A stretch of DNA of 64,000 nt from Tribonema minus (taxonomy: Eukaryota; Sar; Xanthophyceae; Tribonematales; Tribonemataceae), in NCBI GenBank assembly GCA_017506865.1, contig JAFCMP010000005.1, forward strand, positions 124,001 to 188,000. The letters run 5' to 3'. Below the pieces are notes generated by a model, which worked only from the letters and a program-made list of their open reading frames with translations, was not told the DNA's origin and made no database searches. Every line of letters begins with the position of its first letter. Position 1 is the stretch's first letter. Positions 46,501-56,712 of the stretch are shown piece by piece. Position numbers and translations under genes: made by a program.

Positions 46501-47664
46501 CCGTGCAGATGCAGTAGAGGCCTTGATTGTGGTTTGCACGCGCAGCGACGCCGGTCTGCGTAGGGCAGCAGACAGAGCTTCGCAGGCGAGTGCTTCATGT
46601 TGGCCACTGAGACGCGGGCGCCGGTCGCGATTGTCGATGAAAAATGTGGCACATGGTCTTACGCACATGGGCTGTTGACCACAAGAGTCGTAGGATGCGA
46701 TGCATGTGCAGGTTGCGCTCTCACGGCGCGCGCTACTCGTGAGCAGCATGTGTAGGAGCAGCTGGCGCTGATGTTTTTGAATTCGTATCGCAGCTCGTAC
46801 TGTCGCAGCTGCACCTTTCGACGCCACTCTGAGCTCGCATGTAGTGGCAGCAGCGGTTACAGCTGGAGAATGACGGTGCAGCACGGGCGTTCCTTAGCTT
46901 CAAGTTCAAAGCTGTGCGCGACAGGCAGCAGATGCGCCAGGGGCATTGCGGGATGCCATGCGACTAGCTCTGTGATGATTAAAACGCATGATCACATATT
47001 AACTCTGTGGCCTCAGGACAAGTGTGGTCGCTCCATGCATGGCCCGCTTCGTCGTGTGTGCCAGGCAATGCAGTTCTGCGCGACCGGCATGCAGCACGCA
47101 GTGGATGAAGCGCAGAAAGGCTGATGAAATCACACCATCTAGGAAATGATGACCTGCTTGCAATGGAGCAGCGTGAGTGCTGGAGCTCCACCGTAGGGGA
47201 GGGGGGGGGCAGACAGCGTCAGGAAATACAACGACGCTCTACTTCAACGTGGATAGGTCTGTCAGGTGCCCACTCTGTTGATAGTGTGAAGATGTTTTCG
47301 GGGTTTCGTTGCCTGCACGTATTATGATTGCGTGCTCTTCATGTCACATTGCCGTGGTGCAGCGTGCGACACAGCAGAAAAAGCTGCCACCAGTGGACTC
47401 GACTCGGGGTACGTTTTGTGGTGCCGCCCGCACGCGCAACGGTAAGCGCCGGCGCTGGCTTCACAATTTACACTCTACCACATGGTAAGCGTATCATAGT
47501 GATGTGGTCGGTAACGTTGTTAGCCCGGCGTACGTCGCGCTGCTCGTCGCCGTGCGAACTTGCCTGATGCCATCGCCCCCGTCGCCATTCTCCCCTTCGA
47601 TGTCCATGTCAGCACCTTCTGGTCTGTGGGCGGGGCTGTCATAGTAGCCCTCCATCTCGAACAT
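41193..47664 (-). CDS. R2R3-type MYB transcription factor
   Basis: Exons in gene order: 47664-47534 (tentative first exon), 46438-46289, 45965-45728, 44825-44042, 43622-43234, 42569-42388, 41655-41193. Phases agree at every junction; about 778 residues with the first exon. R2: RAWSKREDDAISGLVTHYG...WSLIAQ...SGKQCRTRW. R3: DPWTDEEEQVIYNAQRRLGN through GRTDNAIKNHWYSTMR. The GKQCR-RW-NHLDP and KNHWYSTMR segments match the 3R-MYB/c-Myb class; no R1 is seen. A long Ala/Gly/Gln-rich region, KRKRPE and KRTRV basic patches (nuclear import likely), and a Phe-rich FTTRGTGTEAPF segment follow. Family members bind DNA and often act in cell-cycle or developmental control. First exon (acidic, donor GTACGC) is the weakest part. 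Confidence 0.82.
42250..42905 (-). repeat. Border copies around the MYB exon 42569-42388
   Basis: The donor side of the exon is copied downstream at about 42253-42330 (cacctgtcgag-atgaaggggctc block). The acceptor side is copied upstream at about 42720-42750 and 42808-42897 (gccgttgcgcgccttggcct followed by g-gagcgcg). The upstream copies are separated by the dispersed repeat and G runs. Confidence 0.8.
42624..42718 (-). repeat. Dispersed ~85-bp repeat, copy C
   Basis: Minus-strand copy of the repeat at 2578 and 52188, in a MYB intron and in the same sense as the gene. It shares attggtggaaggcacttgcg and cttgtcacctagaactct. Confidence 0.6.
43706..43862 (-). repeat. Duplicate of the 5' part of MYB exon 43622-43234
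   Basis: In gene sense this block reads an acceptor CACAG, then AAEPFEQRIKAAAATPHVRA and an Ala run; the functional exon reads AAEAFEQRARAAAVLRAQGA and an Ala run. It is in the same phase after its acceptor apart from small differences, so it could serve as an alternative exon or be a decaying copy. Confidence 0.75.
45160..45780 (-). repeat. Four tandem copies of the MYB R3-exon end and donor
   Basis: The end of the R3 exon (peptide GGLHQVADVNATVQ, donor at 45727) recurs at about 45563-45640, 45375-45445 and 45165-45230. Blocks of cagtccac-like intron DNA repeat with each copy; unit about 190 bases. The extra copies carry a small insertion (gcgatggcgggcac-like) not in the gene. Confidence 0.9.
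46035..46130 (-). repeat. Duplicate of the MYB R2-exon end
   Basis: Downstream of the R2 exon, the intron repeats its end: the peptide RWSLIAQSASEEVEGAVRSG is readable, followed by KQCQTR and the GT donor. The match to the functional exon covers about 95 bases. Confidence 0.88.
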
Positions 47665-49638
47665 GACAGCAGCTCGCCAGGTCCACTTGCCACCACGCCA
47701 CTGCCAGACAAGTGTGCAGGCCAGAAGCAACTCAGTGCACACGTGACAGCAGTGAGATGGAAGTTCTCAGGCTTTGGGCAGCGGTCGCTCAGATCTCGTC
47801 TAGCACCGCGGGCTGAAGGTTGGAGCGTGGCGATGGACCTGCAGTAGGCTACTACGCTCTGTGTCTTCCTGCACCGCGTGCTTTTTTGTTGTTGCCTTGC
47901 TGAAGTGTCAGCCAGTAACCGAATCAGTTACACCTGAGGGTTTGGAGAAATGTGCTCAAGGAGGGCTACGACGGCGAAGTCAGGTCATTGCGGCGCGAAG
48001 GAGCTCAGGTGGTGCACTCATGCTTGTACTCTCTAGTGTCACTTGGGGCGCGAAAAAAGGCGCAGATGATTGATTTCAGCCATGCTACAGAGTCTGCATG
48101 CATCTTGTGGCCACGGTGACAAACTGAAATTTTCTCAGTGAGCGTTGACAATCACTCTCAATGACAAAGCCCCATGGGCTTGTGTCAATGCAAGTGTCAC
48201 GCAAACAGATGTGTGGCACGTACTTAGTGAACGCATGTACGGATGGCCTGGAGTCGACGTGGACTTGCATGTCAAGCACTGCAAATACACCACAGGAAAC
48301 ACAATACTTCTGAGGTATTCTTTTTCCATGTGACCTCATTCGATGGTGTGACGTGGGCGGTACACACATGCACCAGCATCTGTTGACGCTGCAGCACTCT
48401 GTGTCCCTGCCTTTTGGTCTTTCTCCAAGCGCCCTGCTGCCTGTGAAACCCCCAATACGCTCGTGCCTTGCAGCAGGCAGCGTCCCCACCATGAGAAGCA
48501 GAGAACATTCAAACAGACTCGTTGTATCCAGCGGTACGGACGGCCAACATCTTGCTAAGGCACTGTCGCGGATTGCAATGCATGTCCCATTCGGGGCTGA
48601 TCTGCCAATTCTGTCACACTGTTGACGCGCGTCGCCTGACAGACCGAACTGGGCAAAGCTCGATCGGGCTCAGAGAGCAACCCGGGCTCAGAGAGCAACG
48701 TGCCGCATGCAGTCCCGCTCAGTGTGCGTGCTTCGAAGTCAGCCGCCATGGCCGTCCACCGGATGCAGCCATTGTGGGGTTGAACTGCCATGTCGACGAG
48801 GCGTTGGTACCAGAACAACGCAGGCGAACAGTTACATCATGTAACCGATGCACATTCGCCGCCCCGGTCCCATAGCTGCGAACTCAGTGGGCGTTCTCTG
48901 TGGAACTTGCACGTGGCTGCACTGCAGCTGCGATCCATTCTAAATGGCAGCGACATCAGCCAAATTCGCGCTTCCACTCGTACCATGTGCTCTTGGGCGC
49001 TGCCACTGCCAGTGCTGCTGCTGCGGCGGCGGTGGCGCCTGCAGTGGTTGCGGCAGCAGCAACCACCAAGGTTGCCGCTGCTGCATTGGCACCAGAGGCG
49101 GTGGCGCATGCTGCCTGTGTGTCTGCTGCTGCGGCGGCAGCAGCCCCAGGTCCCACTGGCTGCTGCTGCAACTCACATCAGACCGAGGCGATAGGGCTGC
49201 TGGAGGCCGAAAATGGAGTTTCTCAATTGCCGCATGCAGCTACAAGAAGCGCTCGCACGAGAAATGAACACGACAGCTCTGACACCGCTGCTGTGCCTTC
49301 CCCCATGGCCGGCGGTCCGCATACCTGCTGTGAGTTGATCGCCGCTGCTGTAGCAGATGCCTGAGCCGCTACAATCCTGCCGCCACTGCGGTCACTGCTG
49401 CTCTCAGGGCGCCTGCAGTCACAGCCACCGCTACCTCCAACGTTGGCGCTGCCATCGCCGCTGCTGCTGCCGCCGCTGCCACCACAGCAGGTGCCGCCTG
49501 CGCTGGCGCTGCACTACCCGGTCCTGCCACTCTCTTGGTGCCCTTTTGCCGCCAGTTTCCCTTTCTCGCTGCTGGTGCCGCATCATATGGCGGTGCTGTC
49601 ATGGTGTCGTGGAGGAGGGAGGCTGCATCTGACTGACT
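47665..49638. other. Region without a firm gene; Ala-rich frames on both strands
   Basis: 48900-49364 (plus) and 48956-49171 and 49369-49602 (minus) are open and Ala-rich because of GCN/NGC repeats, so each strand mirrors the other. The minus frame from the ATG at 49602 has the more protein-like start (ARKGNWRQKGTKR). I cannot choose a strand. Confidence 0.3.
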
Positions 49639-49933
49639 TCAGCAGCTCACATCGCGATGCGTGCGGTTCATAGTACGGGCGGCGCTCACTGCCAGCTCAA
49701 AATGGCACGGCATGACACACGACTGCAAATACCGAAAGTAGCTCATGCCAGCATAACTTGGAGGGTCCCAAGGTACAACTCGGGCTGTGACGGAGCTTGG
49801 ACTGGGGATATGATCTTGGTGTGGCATGTGCGTTTGCTCCGAGGAGGCAGGACGAAATACCGCCAGCAGACGGTGGGGGGGGCTGGAGATTAGCGCTGGC
49901 TGGTGTGGCTCGCTCAGCCTCTTTCGTTCCCAT
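49639..49933 (-). CDS. Possible small gene, head to head with GRDP-like copy c
   Basis: An ATG at 49933 opens a frame that, after a run of eight C, would have to shift by one base to enter the more protein-like frame ending in VPWDPPSYAGMSYFRYLQ and SAARTMNRTHRD, where a GTGAGC donor follows. No family recognised. The start is 119 bases from that of the plus-strand gene, like other head-to-head pairs here. Confidence 0.28.
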
Positions 49934-49970
49934 CGAACTTCAACACTTTTCGAAAAAAACTTCAACGCGC
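49930..49970 (+). promoter_or_regulatory. CCATCGAACTTCAAC element upstream of GRDP-like copy c
   Basis: The 15-mer at 49930-49944 is identical to the one at 9584-9598; a second AACTTCAAC follows at about 49958-49966. It lies about 110-120 bases before the ATG at 50052. Regulatory role inferred from repetition only. Confidence 0.35.
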
Positions 49971-50051
49971 CATAACAAAAACAAATAATGTGTGATGTCA
50001 ATTGACAGACTTTACTAGCACACAGCTGCACGCGGGTGCCTACATAGATCC

Positions 50052-51128
50052 ATGTCCGCCCAAGGAGTGCTGTCACCCTGCGATCCCCGAACGTACAGCG
50101 GTGCACCGCAGCTTGGTCCACAACGTCCAACGGCGCGAAAGTCGGCAGCGCAGGTCCTCGCTGTAGCTAGCGAAGCGGTGGGTGCGGTCGCGCTGCTTAA
50201 AGACTACACAGCCCTACATCCGCACAGGAAGCGCATCTCCCTTGATGTGGCGCAGGAGTACCTCAAGTTCATGGCGCTCAAGGTGCATGCAGGCGATGTG
50301 TCTGGAGGCACATCAAAGTTTTCGCCCCCCGTCTTCGTAGACGAGATGTGGCATTGCCATATTCTCGACTCAGTGGCCTACCAGAAGTTCTGCGAGGCAC
50401 TGCTAGGGCCAGGGGGCTTCGTGCACCACAACCTGGCAGGCATGTACGACGATGCGGTCGTGAAGAAGGCGCGGCTGACGACGGCGATGGGTGCTTACAG
50501 CGTAAGCTTCGCGCAGCGGCCGCCACTGCACATTTGGGAGCCTGGTGGCGCAGCAGCGGCACAGAGCGGAGCGGGAGCAGGATCAGGCGGCACAAGGAGG
50601 GATGCGTCAACAACGAGTTTCGTCAAAGCTGAGGCGGTGGCCATTACAGGTCACAAAAGGCCGTGCGACGATGGCGCTGGCTCCGCAGCCACCAGCAGAT
50701 TCCGGAGCGACGGCAGCGGCGCGGCCATGACTGCTGCCGCAGGCGGCGGCAGCAGCAGCAACTACAATCGCGGCGGAGCCACAGCACGCGCGTCTGCTAG
50801 CGGCGGGTGTAGCACCAGCGGCAACGCAGCGGCGGCCGCTGCCCCGATAGGCCCGAACGGGACCGATGTAAGTCGCACACAAGCGGATGCGAGAATCACG
50901 CTTCGCGTCCAATCTTTCGCCGACGCCCTCATCATCAGTTTCGCTGTCAAAGCTTCAACGAAGATGGGTTGCGTGTACGAGACGTATGCTCGCCACATGG
51001 GCGTAACTGCGCGCGACTTGAGGCTGTCGCTAGGCGGGCGCCGCTTAGGTTCCGACGAAACGATTGCCGAGAGTGGCTACAAGGAAGGTGACATGGTAGA
51101 AAGCATGATAGAGGCACATGGGTGCTGA
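50052..51128 (+). CDS. GRDP-like / SUMO-like protein, copy c (intact)
   Basis: Single exon of 358 residues, ATG at 50052. The GRDP-like region spans about 30-170: helix AAQVLAVASEAVGAVALLKD, YLKFMALKVH, then VDEMWHCHILDSVAYQKFC (V96 onward) and FVHHN (123-127). His/Cys in WHCHI and the HH pair could bind metal; that is inference from their conservation in all three copies. A Gly/Ser/Ala-rich middle follows. Residues ~280-358 are a SUMO/Rad60-type ubiquitin fold: ITLRVQ, a second strand IISFAVKAS, VYETYARHMG, then LGGRRLGSDETIAESGYKEGD, ending MIEAHGC. SUMO precursors expose Gly-Gly after processing; this one ends Gly-Cys, as does copy a. The enzymatic or binding role is unknown. Confidence 0.75.
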   Translation: MSAQGVLSPCDPRTYSGAPQLGPQRPTARKSAAQVLAVASEAVGAVALLKDYTALHPHRKRISLDVAQEYLKFMALKVHAGDVSGGTSKFSPPVFVDEMWHCHILDSVAYQKFCEALLGPGGFVHHNLAGMYDDAVVKKARLTTAMGAYSVSFAQRPPLHIWEPGGAAAAQSGAGAGSGGTRRDASTTSFVKAEAVAITGHKRPCDDGAGSAATSRFRSDGSGAAMTAAAGGGSSSNYNRGGATARASASGGCSTSGNAAAAAAPIGPNGTDVSRTQADARITLRVQSFADALIISFAVKASTKMGCVYETYARHMGVTARDLRLSLGGRRLGSDETIAESGYKEGDMVESMIEAHGC

Positions 51129-51465
51129 TCAGCGTCAGTGCTTTAGGTCCACGTGCGGTGCCGCGGAGGGAAGGGTGCAGGGTGCGGGCGGCTGTCCTCA
51201 TGTGACAGGCGGCCTGCCGTCATTCATTTCGTAAATTAAGTCATGGTCACATTATGTCGAGCATGCGCGCTGGGACTTGCCGTCATTGTGCACATGTCTG
51301 TGTTGCTGTGCGCTGTCCACATGTGTGTCCATTTGCGTGTGTCATGCATTGCCCAGCAGCTGCTGCCTGTTGAATCATGCTGCTGTGAAGATGCGGCAGT
51401 TGCGATTTGCAAAATGATGGTAGAAAAGGCCCGCTTGCAACTTACATGCCCCTTTGACCTTGCTG

Positions 51466-52156
51466 ATGCCCCCGATTTACGACTTGTAAGTGTTCTGGCG
51501 AGACGGAGCGCTTTAAAGGCAGCCACACGACCGGCGCACGCCTTCCAGGGCTTGAGAGACTACCGCTGGGCTCCGGCCCAGACTGCTTGACGCCGCCGCA
51601 TGCGCATGCCGCCGCGGACGCGCCGCTTCTATCGCAGCAGCAGCTGGCGCAGTGGCAACAGCGGCTGCTGTTGCAGGAGCAGATGCTATTACAGCAGTAC
51701 CAGCAGCAGCAGCGGCAGCTGTTGCAGCAGCAACAGCAGCTGCTGTCGCAGCAGCAGCAGGAGCGCGGTGCCGCCGCCGCGCCGCGAATTCCGCAGGCGC
51801 CGCCGGCGCCGCCGCTCGTCTGGGCGATGGGGCCGCGCGGCCCGGTAAAGCCTGCGGGCGCGGGGCCGCCGCCGTGGCGCGTGAGTATGACGCTCACGCC
51901 GCGCCCGGAGGGACTGGGCATGAATATAGGGGGCCATGGCGCTGTGGGAGGGTGCGCGGTGCTGGGATTCCGGCAGCTCGGGCGCGGCCTGCCGAACCCC
52001 GCGCAGGACGCTGGAGTGCTGCCCGGTGATGTGCTGCTCGAGTGTGACGACGCGGCGTGCGGCACTTTCGATGAGACATTGCAGCAAATGCGCGCCGCCG
52101 TCGCGAAAGGCGAGCCGTTCGCGCTTGTCGTGGAGCGGCGCTGCGCGCCGCCGTAG
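51466..52156 (+). CDS. PDZ-domain protein with Gln-rich coiled coil
   Basis: Model: exon 51466-51485 (MPPIYD + TT), a 37-base GTAAGT...GCAG intron, exon 51523-52156; 217 residues. Phase agrees. Without this splice the frame has no ATG until the Gln stretch. After a Pro/Ala-rich start comes a Gln-rich coiled coil (QQQLAQWQQRLLLQEQML). The PDZ fold covers about residues 130-214: VSMTLTPRPEGLGMNIGG, FRQLGRGLPNPAQDAGVLPG, DVLLECDDAACGTFDETLQQ, FALVVERR. GLGMNIGG fits the carboxylate-binding loop, and DAGVLPGDVLLEC the central strand-helix. PDZ domains bind C-terminal peptides; the partner is unknown. The very short intron contrasts with the long introns elsewhere and needs transcript support. Confidence 0.7.
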
Positions 52157-54410
52157 GTGGAGGCCGCGAGCTCTGCGATATATATACACGATTATTGGTG
52201 GAAGGCATCCAATTCGACGGCTGGTCAACCCTGTCACCTAGAGCTCTACGATCTTTTGATTCTTTTCCGTATATGTTATGCATCGCCATGCGTTCAGCAT
52301 GTGGTGACCACCTTGTGCTGCGCACGGTAAGTTGCGTTTGTATGCAATGTGACGCCACAGAATGGACATACGTGTATTATACTTCTAACATCATACAAGC
52401 AACACCATGCGAACGTCATGGTTTGAAAACGAACGTGACATGCTATCAGTCACCTTGCGCTGCACACGGTTACCTGCACACATATGTCGTTATGACACCA
52501 CGTAACGGACACAATACGTCACACAGTCAGCACCGCGCAAACATTGCAATTGGAGGCAAATGTGCTGTGCTGTCAGTCCAATGATGCACACGAGCCTGTG
52601 CATTGACAGTGCGTGACGGAATTGGTGGTGCTCGTTGGTGACTGGCCAGAATGCTGATGAAACAAGCTTTGTTTTGTAGGCTGTGCAAAGGTGGGGACAT
52701 TATGAGCTCATGTTGTACTGTTGTCCATTTTGATCACAATGTTTACTGCGCACAAAAGCATCCGCGGTCAGCACCCAACAGCTCATGCACTGCGGCTACT
52801 TCGACGCATCTCTTTCAGTGTGGCAGCTGCATACTTCAGATGTAGATGCATCAGCGCGTGTTGCGCTGTCAAGCAGCACTAATAACATGACAAACTGCAG
52901 TGTGTATCACGACAAGACAATGACATGGAGAACAGGTCGCTCTGCCACAACGGAACACAGCCAAGGCAGGTGTCACAGTTACAGCACCATATGCTGAAGT
53001 GCAGCTTATGTTATAGACGTGCTGCTGCTGTACAGGCTGACCGCGCCTAGTACAAGAATGTGCCATGATGCAGTTGCATTGGCGCTTCAGTCAGTTTTGG
53101 TGAGACTGCAGGATCTGTGTCGCGGACTGTACAGAAAGCGCTTCAAGGAGGTTGCAAGGATCACAACCTCTGGGAAGGACGCGTACTTAACTCTCTTCTA
53201 AAAAGTGGGGACTTACTCTGCACTATGGCGATGCACGCCATGGAAGGCAACATGCCTGTACATTTAAGGGAGGTAGATTGGCATCGTGAGGCACACGACA
53301 TCCATCAGACACTGCACAAGACACGACAAAAGCTCTACGCCATGCCGTCAGTACGTGCCACCATCGGGCAGTGTGCCCGCCAAGCAGCGGGCGGACACCG
53401 TGTGTCGAGGACCGATGACATCCGTGGGACGACTTCACCGCCGGATCCCCCACGTGGTTGCTGCGGCCCAGCACTGGCCAGCAATGAGTACGCCTGATCG
53501 GACTGTCAATTTATGTGTGCTGGTTGAACTGGCGATGGCACCTGCACGCGTGAGTGACCGAGGACCTGCTGCTGCCGCTGCTGCAGCGTGAACACTGCCC
53601 GTCAGTTCCCTTGTGGCAGTCTCTGTCTATTCAAGTTTTGTAAGCGCACAAAAGATTGCGGGGCTGGCTGTGCGCACACTGCGTCGCCAGACATGGCACC
53701 AGCTGCCCCACCCACTGCTCATGCATTGGTGTCATTTGCAGACACAATTGGTGTAGGCATTCGGGTCGAGCACTGCGCTGTGCACCAAGTTCAGATGCTC
53801 CTGCTCTCCGCCTTCTCACGCACTGCGTCAACCTTAGCGCACATGTGGTATATCCAGTCATTCCATGCACTTTTGCGCAAGTGCTGCCAACAGCGGCACT
53901 TCGCGTCCTTCGCGCCCACGAGGGCCTTGCAACCTCGCCGTGTTCTCGAGCGATTAATGTTGCGGAACCATTACGCACCCAATTGAGATTCAGCCCCGCC
54001 AGTAAAAACCGCTGAAGCCTCCAATGTTGAGCCGGTGCGCTCATGTACGCCGCATCGCTTGCTGGCGTGGGACAGTTGCTAGTCACCATGATCCCCTGGC
54101 TCGGCCTCAGCAGCAGTTGGCGCCATTACGCTCCTGTCCATGCTGACTAAGTGATTTAGCTGACCGCCGGTTATCGGTGACCCGACTTCAACAGTTGTTC
54201 AGTTCAGGAGTTGAAGTGTGGCCTCGCGTGGAAAGATGATCATTGCGCATGCATGCAAAGATCAGGATCGCCTGGAGACAACACAGCATTGCCACTGCTA
54301 CTCGATTGCAGTGAAATTCAACACAAGCTCGCTGCGAGACTGCTGGACAGGCACTTGATACACAGGAGCATCAGCTACTGCAGTGGGAGCCAGCAGAAGA
54401 GAGAACGCGG
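52157..54410. other. Intergenic, no gene recognised
   Basis: Begins with copy B of the dispersed repeat. The remainder has short frames in all registers and no recognised family. Upstream of the YEATS gene, 54185-54225 has gacttcaacagttg and ggagttgaagtg, loosely similar to the AACTTCAAC element. Confidence 0.45.
52188..52275 (+). repeat. Dispersed ~85-bp repeat, copy B
   Basis: Copy of the repeat at 2578 and 42624, starting 32 bases after the PDZ stop codon. It shares ttattggtggaaggca and ctgtcacctagagctct, followed by the T-rich tail. Confidence 0.6.
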
Positions 54411-55169
54411 ATGGAAGTCGAAGCATCAGCGACATCCGAAATCTCTGCCCCAAGATCGGCTGCGGCGTCACCGTCACCGCCATTGGCTGCTGCCATGCTA
54501 GCTACAGGAGCAGCGACAGCAGCTATGAGCGGAGGAGGGCCAGCAGGCGGAGAGCGGATGAGCGGCGTGACGGTGTGCTGCCCGGTGGTGTTCGGCTGCG
54601 TGGCTTTCCTGCTGGGGAAGGACGGCGACGAGCTGCACACGCACTGCTGGACGCTGTACGTGAGGGGGGCGCACGGGGAGGACATCAGCTACTTCGTGTC
54701 CAAGGTGGTGTTCACCCTGCACGCGTCCTTCGAGCCCCCCACGCGGGAGCTCACGGAGTGGCCGTACGAGGTGACGGAGAAAGGGTGGGGTGAGTTCGAG
54801 GCGAAGATCACACTCCATTTCAAGGACCCCGCAGAGAGGCCCATTGATGTGCCGCACCCCGTCAAGCTCTATGCGGACGCGGGAATGCCGGCACCGGGGC
54901 CAGGGGTTCCAGTTGTCACAGAGCGATATGACGAGATAGTGTTCACAGACCCGAAAGAGGGGTTTTTCGCCTGTCTCATGGAGGGGCAGACCGCGGCGGT
55001 GCGCGAACACCCGCAGCTGCAGTATTACAAGGACTTCTCCGCGGAGGAGGACGTGCAGAAGCTCGCTGCTGCGCGGGAGTACGTGCACGGCGAGCTCGAG
55101 GCCGTGAAGGATAGGATTCTGAGGCTGGATGCGCAGATCAAGGACACGCCTGCCTCATCGTTTCGATGA
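54411..55169 (+). CDS. YEATS-domain protein (GAS41/Yaf9-like)
   Basis: Single exon of 252 residues, ATG at 54411. After ~48 Ala/Ser-rich residues the YEATS domain spans about 52-195: HTHCWTLYVRGAHGEDISYF, VVFTLHASFEPPTRELTEWP, the diagnostic EKGWGEFEAKITLHFKD, then VPHPVKLY and a strand around ERYDEIVFTDP. A helical C-terminus (EEDVQKLAAAREYVHGELEA) fits the coiled coil by which GAS41/Yaf9 joins SWR1/NuA4-type complexes. YEATS domains read acetylated or crotonylated histone lysines. Length and layout fit YEATS4 (about 227 residues in human) rather than AF9/ENL. No intron needed. Confidence 0.9.
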   Translation: MEVEASATSEISAPRSAAASPSPPLAAAMLATGAATAAMSGGGPAGGERMSGVTVCCPVVFGCVAFLLGKDGDELHTHCWTLYVRGAHGEDISYFVSKVVFTLHASFEPPTRELTEWPYEVTEKGWGEFEAKITLHFKDPAERPIDVPHPVKLYADAGMPAPGPGVPVVTERYDEIVFTDPKEGFFACLMEGQTAAVREHPQLQYYKDFSAEEDVQKLAAAREYVHGELEAVKDRILRLDAQIKDTPASSFR

Positions 55170-56639
55170 CATGAATGTACAGGTGCAGTTCTTAAGTACT
55201 CCATTTTGTTGTGTGGCGGCCTTGCCGTGTGCTGTGCTCGGCTGTACTGTGGCTGTGTCGAGCAGCGGGTGTCCTGCTGTGCACTTGGGTCATGTGCTGC
55301 CTGATGATGTTACTGCTCTGACTCGGCGCATATCCACACAATGCATAATACATGCTACACATCAGCTTGGCAGCATGCCGGTGTAATGCTCACAGGTAAG
55401 TAGTCGCGAATGCGTGCGCAGCATGATGTCGTGCGCAGCATGATGTCGTGCGCAGCATGATGTCGGTCTCGATACCTCGACACACGGAGTGGATGATGTG
55501 TTCATTTCTGTTCCAGAGAGTCTGTAAGGCTCAAATAGCCCTGGTGAACATAGCAAGCGGCAGTTTCTACAACAGGCCATTGTGCTGTTTACAAATGAAT
55601 CAATGGGCGCCTTGCACATATGTCGACAAGTCATTGATGGTGATAACCTGCCAATGAAGTGTTTGTGCACCACCGCACAACCTCTGCCGCTACCGGCAAC
55701 ACTGGCCCTGTGTCATTCAACGCTATGAATCGTCAATCATCGTGCACATGTACATGCAATGTGCCATTGGTGTTCATCATGCCTGAGAAACTGGTGAAGC
55801 ACGTTTGAGCAGTCGGAGCCAACTACGACAAGTCCATGAGCGCAGGTGCAGGTTCCACACAATGTGCAAGTCTGCTTTGTTCATTGCGGGTGCACTCTAT
55901 GCGCACTTCATTGTTGAGACTCCAATGAATAGCCAACGTCCATTATGCGTAGTCGCAACCAGACCTTGGGGCACAAGCACTGCAGACGCGCACAGCTATA
56001 AAGTCTTGAAGAGAGGCCAGCTGCATTCCAGGATGTGATCATATTGCAAGTCAAATTGTGTACGGCACATGCGTCGACACATTACTGAGAGACTGTTGTG
56101 TAACAAGAAAGCACAAGCACCACCCTGGGCCCCTTGTATTGGCTGCGCGCAGCGCAGCCCAATGAATGACACGGACCGGCTACCAGAGGCACACTGACTT
56201 CGGAATGGTGTACAGTACAGGTTTGTTGCAGGGACGTCAAGTTGGTCGACATTGCATCGGCTGCACGCAGCGCAGCCCAATGATTAACACGGACCGGCTG
56301 CCAGAGGCACACTGACTTTCCAATGGTGTACAGGCGTGTTGCAAGCACGTCGATGTGGCCTATTAAGCATTCGTCAAGCATACTTGGCCCCATCTGCATG
56401 TGTCACTCAAACGGCTGCGCGAAGCGCAGCCGTTGATGTTGATGCACATCGTCACCTCAGGGAATAGACACCTCAGGGAATCTACACCTCAGGGAACTTG
56501 CACAGCGTCAGACAGGTAGCCATTTCATCGACAGACAAACATTATGAATCTTCAACAAAAAAGTCCAATGAATATCATACATTTCAGCATGTTTCTGGAC
56601 GACACCCCACAAGGCAGGACCCACAACAACGAAAAAGTA
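55170..56639. other. Intergenic with short repeats and hairpins
   Basis: Contains a 17-base unit repeated about three times (agcatgatgtcgtgcgc, 55417-55466), a tandem duplication of about 125 bases (56138-56262 and 56263-56352), an 11-bp perfect hairpin at 56410-56434, and an acctcagggaat unit three times (56454-56495). No protein gene recognised. Confidence 0.55.
56138..56434. repeat. Repeat units carrying a GC hairpin
   Basis: GGCTGCGC-GCA-GCGCAGCC (8-bp stem) at about 56140 recurs with one mismatch at about 56264. It recurs as a stronger hairpin at 56410-56434 with stem AACGGCTGCGC and a GAA loop. The first two are followed by the same ccaatga-ta-cacggaccggct block. Confidence 0.75.
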
Positions 56640-56712
56640 AGGAGTCTGAGGGAATCGAACCCCCTACCTCGTGCATGCTAAGCGCGCGCTCTGCCAAATG
56701 AGCTAAGACCCC
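56640..56712 (-). tRNA. tRNA-Ala (AGC)
   Basis: 73 bases fold into a complete cloverleaf. Acceptor GGGGTCT pairs with AGACTCC and includes G3:U70, the alanine identity pair. The D arm is GCTC...GAGC. The anticodon loop TTAGCAT gives anticodon AGC, with one C-A mismatch in the stem. The T arm has loop TTCGATT. A and B boxes (TAGCTCATTTGGCAGAGC and GGTTCGATTCC) are typical of RNA polymerase III genes. No intron, no encoded CCA. Confidence 0.95.
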
